This document shows, piece by piece, positions 31,775-42,039 of a stretch of 64,000 nucleotides of DNA. The translations under genes were made by a program, and so were the position numbers. The notes under the pieces are model-generated. The model did not search any database. It worked only from the letters and a program-made list of their open reading frames with translations, and was not told the DNA's origin. Position 1 is the first letter of the stretch, and every line of letters starts with the position of its first letter. This DNA comes from Oscarella lobularis (taxonomy: Eukaryota > Porifera > Homoscleromorpha > Homosclerophorida > Oscarellidae), in the NCBI RefSeq assembly GCF_947507565.1, contig NC_089179.1:2187747-2251746 (forward strand). Direction: 5' to 3'.

Positions 31775-32740
31775 GAGGAGGAAGAAGAACCAACAAGCTC
31801 TGTCGAGTCCTACATTCACGCGATGTACGTCACACACCAGTTGTATCTCTTTGCCATGGAAAAAGAAGAAGACAAATTGGCAGAAAGTTTTTTTCATGTT
31901 GGCAGGCAGTTGCAGGAAGCAAAATTAAAGTATTTTCAAACGATGAAACAATCTAAGATCACTGAGTACTTTGTTTGAAGATAATGTATCGCCGTGTTAG
32001 TGTTGGGTGAAGTTACGATTCTGACAAACGCAAGCAAAAATGAACCTAAGAAAGTATTGTTAGTATTTAGCATATTCATTATAATCCGGCCACCTCCCTG
32101 ATGCGGCCAAAAAGATGTGTCCCGAAGGTGACCGGATTACGCAGGTTTCACTGTAGTACAGATGATATTATATGGATATTTGATCAGAGTTCTAATCACG
32201 CATTAAACGCAAACCGCATGAACGTTGGTCCGGGAGGTAAACATACACCAGTAATGACGAATACTATGTGGGAGTGTCGTATTTTTTCTACGACAGATTC
32301 TAGTGGACAAAACATTGGATTGAAAACTTGCTTGGAACGACGAAATCGATAGCAAGAGGGAATGCTTAGGTCGGACATGCTCAAGGAATTATCAAGTCAT
32401 GAGGATTTTGCAACGGAGCCATCACTAGTCGAGAAGATTGCAAGGGACGCCGGACATTTTGCCACCTTTCTTCTAAAATTTCACTGCGAATGCAAACCCG
32501 TCGAGCAACTCTGGGCGGAGGCCAAACGGGAAACAAGAAGACGATGACACTACTCCATCGCCGCACTTCAATCTCACTTCAATCCAGCACTCGACGCCGT
32601 CCCAATCGATCGGATACGTACGTTTTATAGAAAGGCACATGACATTTATAGGAATGGAATAACAGGCGACAGCGAAATGAAGGAAGCCCTCAAAAGATAC
32701 AAATCTCATCGACGAGTATTAAGGTTAGACCCAAATTATT

Positions 32741-32945
32741 AAATATTATTTTTTCATTTAGCAAGAGATACTGCTTAATCGAGTTTCCCCTACTCCCGTG
32801 TCAGTGAAGGAGGAATTGTCAGGTTCGATTCCTGAGTTACACGTGACGCCTGGTGGCCTAACCCTCAGTCTCAAAAAAGAACGTTTCAATACATCTATTC
32901 CATCCCTCACGGAATGACACCCAAACAAACAAACAAACAATTAAA
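32741..32945 (+). repeat. 3' tail of the IS630-like copy with a pol III B-box-like motif and (CAAA)n
   Basis: Downstream of the transposase stop, GGTTCGATTCC at 32822-32832 is a perfect match to the tRNA/SINE B box, preceded by an A-box-like GTGTCAGTGAAGG and followed by a T-arm-like complement. The tail ends in AAACAAACAAACAAACAA. The same layout recurs after the copy at 62.8 kb. No complete tRNA fold is seen. Confidence 0.6.
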
Positions 32946-32959
32946 AAAGTTTTTAAATT

Positions 32960-33072
32960 AGTCGACGACCTCTTTCTTGCCGCTCACAGTAACAACGACG
33001 TCAGCCACACGATGCTAAGAGCGGCTCAGCAAAACATAAGGGCCGCTCGAAAATTCGCTATGGAAAAGGTAT
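32960..33072 (+). CDS. Possible isolated coding exon
   Basis: Between an acceptor-like TTAAATTAG and a donor GTATGA the frame reads DDLFLAAHSNNDVSHTMLRA then AARKFAMEK, a helix-like segment without stops. A second short open stretch before a GTAAGG donor lies at about 33125-33197. They may belong to an unknown gene. Low confidence. Confidence 0.3.
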
Positions 33073-33197
33073 GAATATCCATCAACGTCCATTCCACCCT
33101 CTGTCGACGTTCACAACATTTTAATCGATTGGCGAATGCTATGGAGCCAGACGGCGCTCTTATGTGAAAAAGATCCGTAGAGAAACATCGATTGAGG

Positions 33198-34450
33198 TAA
33201 GGTATTTTTGATATGGATAATTTTAGAACATAGACCTATTTTAGGAACACTAAATTTGTAGGAGATGGGGAATATAAGTCCTTCAAAGGGGTTTCAAAGC
33301 GTTAGGTTTACTTTTTCTCTCGATACAGGGAGATCATTTATTGCCTTCCGGGAATTTTATTAAAGATCGCGTGAGTAAGAGGTCACGGAAAATAGACTTT
33401 AGGTTAGGAAGCTACTTCAGTTATTCGCCTTCTGTTTTAATCGTTTTAGCGTGTAAAACTAAAATAAGAATGACTTTCACTTGAAAATAAAACTTCTAAC
33501 GTAGCTAGGATAAGACGCCCTTTAACTATCGTTACAATAACGGATTATTTAGAGTTACTGCTAATGTATATTTCCCTTTAGTTTGCCACTTGATAGAAAA
33601 GCGTAAATACAAAAATGTTTTTCCGCCTAGAAGGCTTTAGATAAATATAGAGAAAATAGTGCCACTAACGATAACGCTGTCGTCTTGTCCAATCGTCCTG
33701 GGGTTATGAGTTAAGAAACGTCAATCTTTCTGTCAATCATGTTATGTTATGACATTTTCTTCTCGTATGAAAAGTCAATTATCGTTGAATTACGTCCACA
33801 CCTGACAAAGTTTTGTCAATCGGCGCTGCTAAGAGTGTTGCACCACTCGTCAGAGGTGAATTTATAGTCTGCGAAAGAAGTCGGACGGTATCAGTTTACT
33901 GGTCACATTTCTGAGGGTCATTCTCATTGTCAAAGCAAAACAATGGGTTCAACAACATCTACCTCGACATGTAAATCCCCTAACAATGATCCCAATGAAG
34001 TTTCAATCTCAATCTTAAATCGTGGAAACCATCTGCTCTAAACGGTCTTTTACACGAGATGAGAATTTTATCCTTCGGAATCCTTACTGGAATTCGAAGA
34101 CGATGATGGTGCCGGATCTTTCGAAGTCTTATTAAGTTGCGATTGGCGTACCTCATAGGATAATTTTATGAGAATTTAGTCAATCATCTTTTGATTGTAG
34201 TTACGATTACGATCAATGAGTCGTTATCTAAATTTAGCTAACGACTACGCGTAGGTTTTTTTTGCTAAAAAATTTTTCGTAAATACCGGGTTTCCTTAAT
34301 CTTCACCAATCCCTTAAATAAAGCGGGATGATGTGAGGGGGTGGCGTGGGCATAAGAAAAGACTTTACTTTGCTTAAAGTTAGTTCTTGACCATTTAAAC
34401 GAACAACAAAACTACTAGAGTCCCAGTACAAAGAAGCGAGAGAAAAGAAC
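33198..34450. other. Mostly unassigned sequence with a small R1 fragment
   Basis: GTTAGGAAGCTACTTCAGTT at 33406-33450, with the following GCGTGTAAAACT, matches the outer end of R1 copy d at 47726-47790. Otherwise there is no recognisable gene; a 48-codon frame at 33899-34039 has no motif. Confidence 0.4.
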
Positions 34451-34679
34451 AAAAAACAATAAAAATTAAAAAACACCCCAAAAGGGCCCCTCAAAAAAAC
34501 TTTTCAAAACACTCTCCAAACACACCCCAAAAGAACAAAACTCTGCAAAAACAAACTCTCTTAATCAGATTGGAGAAGTCTCACGTGACTGGCAAGCCAT
34601 CTCCCGCTGAGATATATGTCAGCTTAACAACTATGTCATCTTCGATGCATAGTTGTTTGAAACTAGGGACCTCGATGTG

Positions 34680-35110
34680 CGCAACAGAAGTACCCTTACC
34701 CTACCCTCTTTACCCATAACCTCTAACCCTACCCTTTAACCCTAACCAAGAGGAACGCCTGGCCCTTCGCGATGACGAGCAACACGAAGATCGGCCACAA
34801 ATCAAAGATGACTAAGAATCACGCCAGCAATCTGGACATACGGGATCTACGTCGAATATAGCTCGCTTGGACTGGTCTAGAAACATCCTCGATCCTTCCA
34901 AACTACCTAAACAGAAACACAACCCTTACCCTCTCCACTAACAATAACCCTCTAAAAAAGAAAAAAAATGCTACCTAATCCCAACCCAAACCCTGACCCT
35001 TATCCACCACCAAGAAAAAAGAAGAAAAAGAAATTAAAATGCTACCTAACCCAAACCCAAACCCTGACCCTTACCAAACACAAACCCTGACCCTTACCAA
35101 AAATCAAGCT
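34680..35110. repeat. Degenerate CCCTAA-type telomere-like repeats
   Basis: Runs such as CCCTACCCTTTAACCCTAACC and AACCCAAACCCAAACCCTGAC alternate with A-rich linkers. CCCTAA is the C-rich strand of the animal telomere repeat. The array is irregular, so it is an interstitial derivative and not a true chromosome end. Confidence 0.6.
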
Positions 35111-35506
35111 CACGACTCGCAGAAAATTATCAGAAAATCACTAGCGAGAAGCAGGACCCAAAAACGATAGAGCAAGCGCGACCCTAAATGACGTCACAAG
35201 AGACTCTGGCCAACCAATAAACCGAGAAACATTCTGTGAAATGTTTATGTCTGGGGTGAGGCCTACAGGCTTCGGGTAAGCTTCGCTCGAAACCTAACAC
35301 ACGCGCAAACGTATAAACTTGGTCTGCGCAACTTGCCACGAAAAAGGAAGAGGGGGCCATTTGAGATAATGGGCAGAGAAGCCGATCCGACGTTCGTTAA
35401 TTAGTTACGGTCCTCCGCGTCGATGCGAAAGGCGTGAACACATATTCGTATGTAGCACAAAAATTACATTTTTGTAAACATTCGGTTTGCGCTTCAGCTG
35501 AGGGAT

Positions 35507-35929
35507 TTGGCGGGTAAGAAGCGTTTTCGCGCGTTTTTTCGCGCCTCCGATCTCTTCGCATCTCCTATGGACAGCTCAAACGAGTGCATTTTCGAGTTGA
35601 AGGAAGGTTATACTACCCGATCTAGGATATCCAGAGGATTGGCCTGCCACGGAAGAGTTCGTTTGTACACCGGAAAGGATGCGCGTCAGAGAGGCTTTGC
35701 CCACGACGTTTCGCTTTGCTATCGCCACAGCAGCAGGCAGTCCGACGAATCGCTTCGCTGCGCGGCCGTTTTAGGTAATAAGGAGTGTGCTGGTCGTCTT
35801 CGCCCTTGTCCACAACGCTTGCACAAAGTCTGGGACGATCTCAGCGATGCCGTGTCGGCCTATTTGTGCAAAAAGGACAGCGAGGACATCGAATCTATGC
35901 CCGATGTTCTGGATCACCCGCAAAAGTAG
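35507..35929 (+). CDS. Hypothetical Cys/His-containing protein
   Basis: A 140-codon open frame encodes a basic protein. Cys and His residues are spaced RGLACHGRVRLYTG, HDVSLCYRHSSRQ, LRCAAVLGNKECAGRLRPCP, suggesting a compact zinc-binding module at about residues 45-110. The C-terminus is acidic. A polyadenylation-like AATAAA follows just after the stop (near 35930). I do not recognise the family. The composition looks coding and it has no overlapping competitor, but it could be an exon of a transposon gene. Confidence 0.45.
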   Translation: MAGKKRFRAFFRASDLFASPMDSSNECIFELKEGYTTRSRISRGLACHGRVRLYTGKDARQRGFAHDVSLCYRHSSRQSDESLRCAAVLGNKECAGRLRPCPQRLHKVWDDLSDAVSAYLCKKDSEDIESMPDVLDHPQK

Positions 35930-36655
35930 AATAAAAAGCATTCCACTGAAGACGTTATAACAGAAAGGACATACCTATTATGTATGACAGTCTCTGCGGA
36001 TGCAAGGTTTCTTGGAATAGTCGATTTGATTTCTTTCCGTTACAGTCGAACTTTCGATTGGGCTGAGAATTCCTTTGTTTGAAAATTTCATCGCCGTTTT
36101 GTAGTGCTCTGGGTTGTCATTCAACAAGCGCTGAATCAAGGGAAATGTCTGATGACTTGAGAGCAATCTGAACTTTGCCGAATTTCTAATCAAAACTGAA
36201 AACATTCCACGTCCTTATTATCGACTGATGAAAACATCTTTGCAGAATTCTAAACATTTGCCGTCTGAGATAGTAGTAAATCGTAACTTTTTCCTCACCA
36301 CAAACTGAAGAAGTCGGTCATATATATCGTCAGGAATAGATAAAACCCCTAGTACTGGACGCTTTTAGGATCAATCTCGCCCGAGAACTTGCAGTGTTAT
36401 CTGCAGGTTGTGGTGGGTCTGGCTAAAGCAGATATGGAATCACATGGTAATGGAATTGAAATAGCATGATCTAAGGTTACCTGCTTTCTTCTGGGCTTGA
36501 CGTCAGCCAAGCGATGTACGGATAACGCAAGGATAAGCGCCACACGCATTGGAACATCCATGTGGGAAAATTGGAAGTCTGAGAGTTCGCGCAAAGGGTT
36601 GCACGTCTGTGAACGTCTGCTTGTCACTTAACGCAATGTATGTTTGCCGAAATGC
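35930..36655. other. Unassigned sequence
   Basis: Only short open frames with no motif. No RNA gene or repeat boundary is evident. Confidence 0.3.
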
Positions 36656-36659
36656 AAAG

Positions 36660-36790
36660 TCTAATTTGTGTGCTGATCTACTGTTAGCCAGTTTTGTGGC
36701 TAACATGATATATCAGCTAAATTGTGTGCTGATCTACTATGTTAGCTAGTTTAGTGGCTAACATAGTAGTAGATCAGCCAATATAGTAGA
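36660..36790. repeat. Foldback repeat with TAGCTAGTTTAGTGGCTAAC core
   Basis: CTGATCTACTATGTTAGC and its complement GCTAACATAGTAGTAGATCAG enclose a short loop near 36730-36776. A diverged half copy precedes it. This is a small hairpin repeat. Confidence 0.65.
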
Positions 36791-36839
36791 TCTACTTTGT
36801 GAGCAGTATTTGAACGAAAAATGGCACTTACAGAAGTGT

Positions 36840-36935
36840 CATGGGAGGGCAGCCTCGCAAGCCAGGCTCTCCCAGTAGTGAACGCGCTAAAGCGCGCTTC
36901 ACTACGGGAGAGCCTGGCTTGCGAGGCTAATGGGA
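36840..36935. repeat. Near-perfect hairpin repeat with about 32-bp arms
   Basis: AGCCTCGCAAGCCAGGCTCT on the left is mirrored by AGAGCCTGGCTTGCGAGGCT on the right. The arms run further inward through CAGTAGTGAA and its complement, around a CGCGCTAAAGCGCG loop that is itself palindromic. It looks like a MITE or a structured transcript. GGGAGGG-type flanks lie on both sides (TGGGAGGGCAG and TGGGAGGGTTAG). Confidence 0.8.
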
Positions 36936-36939
36936 GGGT

Positions 36940-37740
36940 TAGTCATACACATGAATATAATGGAATTCCTATATATAGAAACCCTTACGTCATCGAACTA
37001 CTTTGTGAGCGATATACTATGTTGGCCTAAGAACAACGCGACGACGACGCCTACCAGAAGATGCTAATAGGCTCGGCTGAACGTTGAATAAGGGTTACCT
37101 AAAAATTCGCTATGAATAAGATTTGAACATGTATATGTATGCATATTTTAGAGAAAGCATACTCCTAAATGACACAAACGTTACTAGTAATAGGTCTGGT
37201 CATTCGTGTTCCTGGCGTCAATAATACGTTCTAGCAGAGTTATACTTTAGAACAAGTATGCAAAGAAAGAAATGCTATCAATTTTAAAGACCATTTATAA
37301 TAACATTCTAAGCAGTGTTTTCAAATTTGAATAGTTCTAAAGGTTTTTAAGAAAGAAAGAAAACGGCGATTGCCTGATTTGATCCAAATCGCCAAATCTA
37401 AATCCAAATCAAATATTGACATGCAAACATTTGTTTTCTGGAGGTGAAACTAAATGTGAAAATGAATGATATCAAAATATTTTTTACTTACGTAGATTGA
37501 TAAGTTAATTTGAAAAAAAGGTGTTAAAACCTTCGTTTGCCAAAAACCATGGAACAATGTTACATTTTTCATTTTGCATTTCACCGGACGACTTCTTTTT
37601 AATGTGGAGTGTTTGTGTTAATTTTATGTAGTTTGTTGACGTATTTGAGGTTATTGTTTAACGCGCGTTAAACAAAGGATAAATGGGGACGGAGTGGTTT
37701 CTCCTTTGCGTTTCTCGTCGTTTTTGTGTGTTTTCCCGTT
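36940..37740. other. Unassigned AT-rich sequence
   Basis: No frame of note. It grades into the T/G-rich repeat region downstream. Confidence 0.3.
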
Positions 37741-37749
37741 CTTTCTCGG

Positions 37750-38400
37750 TGATGGTGATTGTTGGCGATGGAGTGATACGGTTAGTAATTCGTTTAGCGC
37801 GTTTTTTATCGCTTTTTTGTCGTCGATTTTTTCTTGAATGGCGATTTGGTTTTTAGGTGATTTTTGGTTTTCTGTGGTTCTCTTGTTTGGTTTCCTAACG
37901 TCTTTCCGTCAGATAAGTTCTTTGTTTTCCTTTTTGTCAAGTTTTTTTGGTATTTTATAGTTTGAACGTGCGTTAAGGATTTTGTGTTTATTTGTGAGGA
38001 CGTATTTTTCCACATTTTTTGCCTTGTTTTAGGTGAGTTTTTGGTTGTGTATTATTTGTTGGGTGGTGTTTGGGAGTGGGGGTTGATTTTGGGTTGGGGA
38101 TATTTTTATTGTTTTTTTTCTTTTTGTGGTGTGTAAGTGTGAGGGTTTGGTATTGGGTTGAGGATAGTTTTTTTGGACTTTTTTCTTTTTATCGTGTGTA
38201 AGGGTAAGGGTTTGGTTTTGGGTTAGGTATTTGTTATTCATGATTTGTCTTTGTGTGGTGTGTAAGGTTGAGGGTTTGATTAGGATTATTGTTTATTTCT
38301 TTTCTTTTTTTATGGTGTAAGGGTGAGGGTTTGGTGTTGAATTAGGGGTGTTTTTTATTTGATATTTAGTTTTTTCCATTTGATTGTGGGTGGGGATTTT
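37750..38400. repeat. T/G-rich degenerate TTAGGG-type repeats, opposite orientation to those at 34.7 kb
   Basis: Units of roughly 50-70 bp recur, each with GTGTAAGGGTRAGGGTTTGG and a T-rich linker (near 38120, 38190, 38255 and 38325). One contains GGGTTAGGTATTTG. Read on the other strand they resemble the TACCTAACCCAAACCCAAAC units at 34970-35100, so the two arrays are inverted relative to each other. Confidence 0.6.
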
Positions 38401-38485
38401 GTTGCTTTGTCTATTTTCTTTTTATTGTAGGCATTGGTTTTGCTTGGACCATAGATAGAAAATGAGAGGGATAGGCAACTAGCTC

Positions 38486-39544
38486 GTGTCACGTGACTTA
38501 TGTGAAGCAAGGTGTGTCTCGCTGACTATGGATGCCCTATCTATGTTGAAAGCAGCTGTAGACGCTTTTCTAAATAAAGAAGTTTGCTCAACTTACTCCG
38601 CGTTATTCAAGAGCCCTTCAACTTGCCAGGAGTGTTCGCGGATTTCTCAAAAGGTCAGACGATGTTCCTGCTGCGTATAGCATTGTTTCAGCGATCCGCG
38701 AGTGCGTCCGGAATACAGCGTCGAGTCCTAAAATGGCAGAGAAGCGGGAAAAAGCGTCTGTTGCGTTCGAGAAAGCCTCACTGACGTTGCTGCCTCTCCA
38801 CTGGGAGGCACTCTTTACTCAAATGGGCGTGTCGTGTCAAGACCCTCTTTTGACACAATGTGTCAACGACTTTCTTTTCGAGGACGCTTTTTTCAGCAGT
38901 TTCAGAACGAAGGAGCGGCAGGGCGAGTAGGTCGTGTAGCGACGGCAAGCATTGATCACACGATGTCAGCTGACGAGATGAATGCTCTACGATACATGTG
39001 CGGTTTTATTCCGTATAAGCTTCTTCGCAAATATGGATCATCAGAGTCCGCTAGATGCAAAGCTTTCTGCAGCGTTTTGGAGCAGCTTAGGCATTCGGAC
39101 CCCTCGGCTTCTCACACCTCGACTTCTGAGGAAAAGGCGATGCTCGATACAAGTGATACACAAGCGTGGCTTAGCCGAGTCAACAGAGGCAGTTTGTTTC
39201 AAGTGACAGAAACCGCATTTGAATTCTTTACAGTTGTTGAAAGATGTGTTCGCGATTACATGCCGCCAGTGCTGCTCAGAAATGAAGGCACTGTTGAGTC
39301 CGTTCGAAGCACTATAACGCAGAATCACGACGTGACGCTCTTTTGGACGACTTTGACATCTGCGGACGAGACCGACAGCGATATTTTAGCAGAACTACTA
39401 TTGGAGATATTCTCTCTATTTATGACCATTCGTGGATTTGCAATTGCTACTAGTTGGTTGGAGAGTTATAAGAGAGAGAAGTGTTTGCGCGTGTCAAAGA
39501 GTCGATCTCTCGGGAATTCTGTAAATAAGTCAATAAAAAAATAG
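38486..39544 (+). pseudogene. Transposon-type protein, C-terminal domain (unnamed family)
   Basis: The main frame (38834-39544) reads MSADEMNALRYMCGFIPYKL, RVNRGSLFQVTETAFEFFT, VVERCVRDYMPPVLL and a MTIRGFAIATSWLESYKRE ending. I recognise this arrangement (E-NALRY-AGY, VNRGGL, ER-R, RGFS-A-W-E-YK) as a domain repeated in many coral, anemone and sponge predicted proteins of transposon character, but I cannot give its name. An upstream frame (38733-38930) in another phase reads SLTLLPLHWEALFTQMGV and probably belongs to the same gene, so a frameshift or lost intron lies near 38900. Confidence 0.5.
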
Positions 39545-39584
39545 ACAAACGGTTGCCCTTGCTACAGCGGCGCGCTTTTAGGTA

Positions 39585-39770
39585 TGCCCCTCCTCTTACC
39601 ACCCTTTCCCCATGCTTCCCCTTTTCTCCCTTCCTCACTCCTTCCTCCCTCCCTCTTCCCCCGCCGCCCTCACATCCCCAACATTCCTGAATCTCTCCCT
39701 TCTTTATTCTCACTCACTGCCTACTTCCCACTCCCTTTTTCCCCGCTCCACGTTTACAGACAATTAGTTC
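39585..39770. repeat. Polypyrimidine tract
   Basis: About 185 bp of almost pure C and T on the plus strand (CCCTCC, CTTCCTCC, TTCCCCC runs). It separates the gene ending at 39544 from the P-like relic ending at 39783. Confidence 0.7.
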
Positions 39771-39782
39771 TTTCATCTCGGC

Positions 39783-41090
39783 TTATTTTGTCGTAGAGCG
39801 CGTACGATTCCAACGCTTTGAAAGAGGCGTATCGTCAACAACTTCCGTAGGATACAGCAGCCTCTTTCTGGACGAATTGCCTCGAACGGGCATAAGTGTC
39901 ATCGATCCTTGCTGCTTTATCGACATCGAATTATGCAAGAGCTGTTTCACCGAGGGATTGTCCATTCGTCCGCCTGCCGCTCTTTGCTGCCCGAAATAAT
40001 TTTCTATAGGGTCTTGGTTCAAGTGGGCGCTAAGCAGATAGAACTTGTCGGAACCCTCTACGGTGAAGAAATATCTCACCAGTTCCACAAAAGACCGAAC
40101 TAAACACGAAGTTTGAAGCAGTGCTTGTCATGGGCATTAGGAGTTCACAAACCCGTTATTGTCCAGCCTTTGAGTGTCTCCCTGCTAAGCTGTCGCGACG
40201 CCATCTCGCTCCGTGACAAACCAGGAACTGACTCGATCTGGGACAGCCACCCGTCCAGATAGCCCAAGAAGTCGCTCTCCAAGAACTGTAGAAACAGCAG
40301 CCGATAAGCTAACGTTTTTAGTGCAACTACCTGATACCTTCAGTCGGTCGTCATGAGGACTCGTGTATCCTGTCGATCAGCTTTGTCTGCTTTTCGTGAC
40401 CGTGCATTCAAGCAGTCAAACACTCGGTCAAACATTCGCACAAACTTTGCTGTTTCTTCCGACCCAAGAATTTGGCAATGTTCTAAGCCGTTTGCAACGC
40501 TGGAGCTCAAAATCTGAAGATGTTCACTTGCATATACCTGTAAATAACATTGAATCACCTCAGCCGCAAGATCTACGCGCATCCGTGAATAAGACGTTAG
40601 CTCAACGTGCTCGAGTTTCAATTTTGGCAAAATAAACAAGCCACTTCGATCCGCAGTTAGACGACAGCGGGCGTAAAGCTCTTTTATGTGCTGCCACGTT
40701 AATAACTTTTTGTTAATTTACAGGTACTCTGCCTCAGACTCTTACCATCATTGCTCTGCGAAAACTATTAGAGAATGAGTGTGACAGACAATTTCGTGTG
40801 GTCTTTATCAGATGTGGAACATCAGAAAAAAAGAAGAGAGGCCGCAGCGGATAACTGTAGCGGTTGATAACCTTGTGCACTATTCCGTCGTTGCTTTCCG
40901 GCGACCAGTGCTGTCGAAAAATCTTCGGTTGCTCGCCGCGCCGTCCGATGTCACGGCAATGACGTACAATCCACACATTTCTATCTGCCGGACAGCTTCC
41001 CACAGAATCCAGTGATTCAAGTGACGTCTGCGCTAAAGGAAATTTCTCAGGAAAGACGAAATTTAAGTATAGAAGAATTTTCGCCTGCAA
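39783..41090 (-). pseudogene. P-element/THAP9-like transposase relic, C-terminal two thirds
   Basis: Reading leftward: PLRPLFFFSDVPHLIKTTRN (40734-41090), the D-x-PH-LIK motif of P-type transposases; KLKLEHVELTSYSRMRVDL (40340-40639); FLGYLDGWLSQIESVPGL with LSRETLKGWTIT (40150-40320); and KFYLLSAHLNQDPIENYFGQ with a PVRGNSSRKRL tail (39783-40088). The blocks match the relic at 2.9-3.8 kb closely, so both derive from one subfamily. Short introns probably separate the blocks, but stops are also present. The THAP domain and first catalytic motif are absent. Confidence 0.8.
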
Positions 41091-41094
41091 ACGA

Positions 41095-41636
41095 AACTTT
41101 GCTTAGAGCTGAAGAATTCCTAGCGTGAGACAATGATATTGCCACTACAGAAGTTTCCGACGACTTCATTCTTAATGTTATTCGGCCGACCGAAAGCGAC
41201 GAAAGCGACGACGAACCCGAAGGCGGCAGCGATCTCTTGCGACAAGTGACTTTGTGTGAGGCTAGAAAAGCACTGGAAGATGTTCTTCTTTGCATTGAAG
41301 AGAACGCTTGTTTTAATGAGAAGGATTACGAAGTCTGCGTGAAGATGCTTTCCAGACGAGTTTCTGAAGTTCAACGATCTTCTCCTCACGTCAGAGTAGT
41401 TAATATAAGAAAAATGCTACGTTTAAAATAAAAATTTCACTAAAATGGCACCCTCCTCTAATCCGGCAAATTCTTGTTCGACAGAAGGTACCAGATTAAC
41501 GAGGTCTGACTGTAATGATCTAAGAAAAATGCTACGTTTCAAATAAAAATTTCACTAAAATGGCACCCTCCTCTAATCCGGCAAATTCTTGTTCGACAGA
41601 AGGTACCAGATTAACGAGGTCTGACTGTAATGATCA
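41095..41636 (+). pseudogene. pogo/Jerky-type transposase C-terminus with duplicated element end
   Basis: The frame from about 41110 reads an acidic TESDESDDEPEGGSD stretch, then VTLCEARKALEDVLLCIEEN and DYEVCVKMLSRRVSEV, the helical tail of pogo/Jerky transposases. After the stop near 41431 comes the element terminus GGCACCCTCCTCTAATCCGG through GTCTGACTGTA, present twice because of a 115-bp tandem duplication (41407-41521 and 41522-41636). The catalytic domain is missing. Confidence 0.6.
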
Positions 41637-42039
41637 AAGACAGTCTTTACCGTCTCATCTTCCAGGTCACATGTTATCGGCTCTAAAGAAATAGGTTTGT
41701 AGCAAAATACAAAAATTGTTCGGCATTCACCTTCTTGCCACACATATTTCGTATCGTGAGGAACTATCTTCCGCCGTTTGGATCCTATTTTGCTAATTCA
41801 AGTTTTTCTTTTGTCCCACCAGCGCAAATTTCTCTCAGAAGCGATTTTGGAACTGTTAGAGGGAAGTCAACGGCTTTAGCAGTTAGACTTTTATGCATAT
41901 ATTTCAATCGCATAACGACTTTATGTCACTTACGTTTTGGCATAAAGTATCTTCGCATCTTCCCCAAACGATCTTGATTTCATTTCGCAAATTTGCACGG
42001 ATCTGTAGAATATTTGTGGTCTTTCTGAGAGTCATTGCA

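Larger units (their letters stand above)
29791..32153 (+). mobile_element. pogo/Tigger DNA transposon with an extra divergent gene
   Basis: The ends are inverted: the left begins CAGTGAAACCTGCTATTGCG and the right, read inward, begins CAGTGAAACCTGCGTAATCC. TA flanks both sides (29789-29790 and 32154-32155). Total length is 2363 bp. It carries a plus-strand CENP-B/DDE transposase and, on the minus strand, a HIRAN-like gene whose start lies 31 bp from the transposase start. Confidence 0.9.
29671..32740 (+). pseudogene. IS630-like FDQSSNH-family transposase, catalytic half, split by a pogo element
   Basis: The part before the pogo insertion reads ILTYGENTDGYCNSSKFI and VVQIASYKYPS. After it (from 32156) the frame continues IIWIFDQSSNHALNANRMNV, then PGGKHTPVMTNTMW. 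A broken stretch follows, then FHCECKPVEQLWAEAKRETR and an FYRKAHDIYRNGI helix, ending KSHRRV near 32740. FDQSSNH carries the second Asp, and FHCE/PVE the Glu region of this IS630-related family. The insertion falls on a TA and the motifs on both sides are consecutive in the family, so the split is clear. Several frame changes are present. Confidence 0.72.

Noticed and set aside
32799-32845. tRNA gene
   Set aside because: A B box and an A-box-like motif are present but are too close together and no acceptor stem or anticodon arm pairs up.
37806-38241. Lys/Thr/Asn-rich minus-strand frames
   Set aside because: They are translations of the degenerate T/G-rich repeat array and carry no coding signal.
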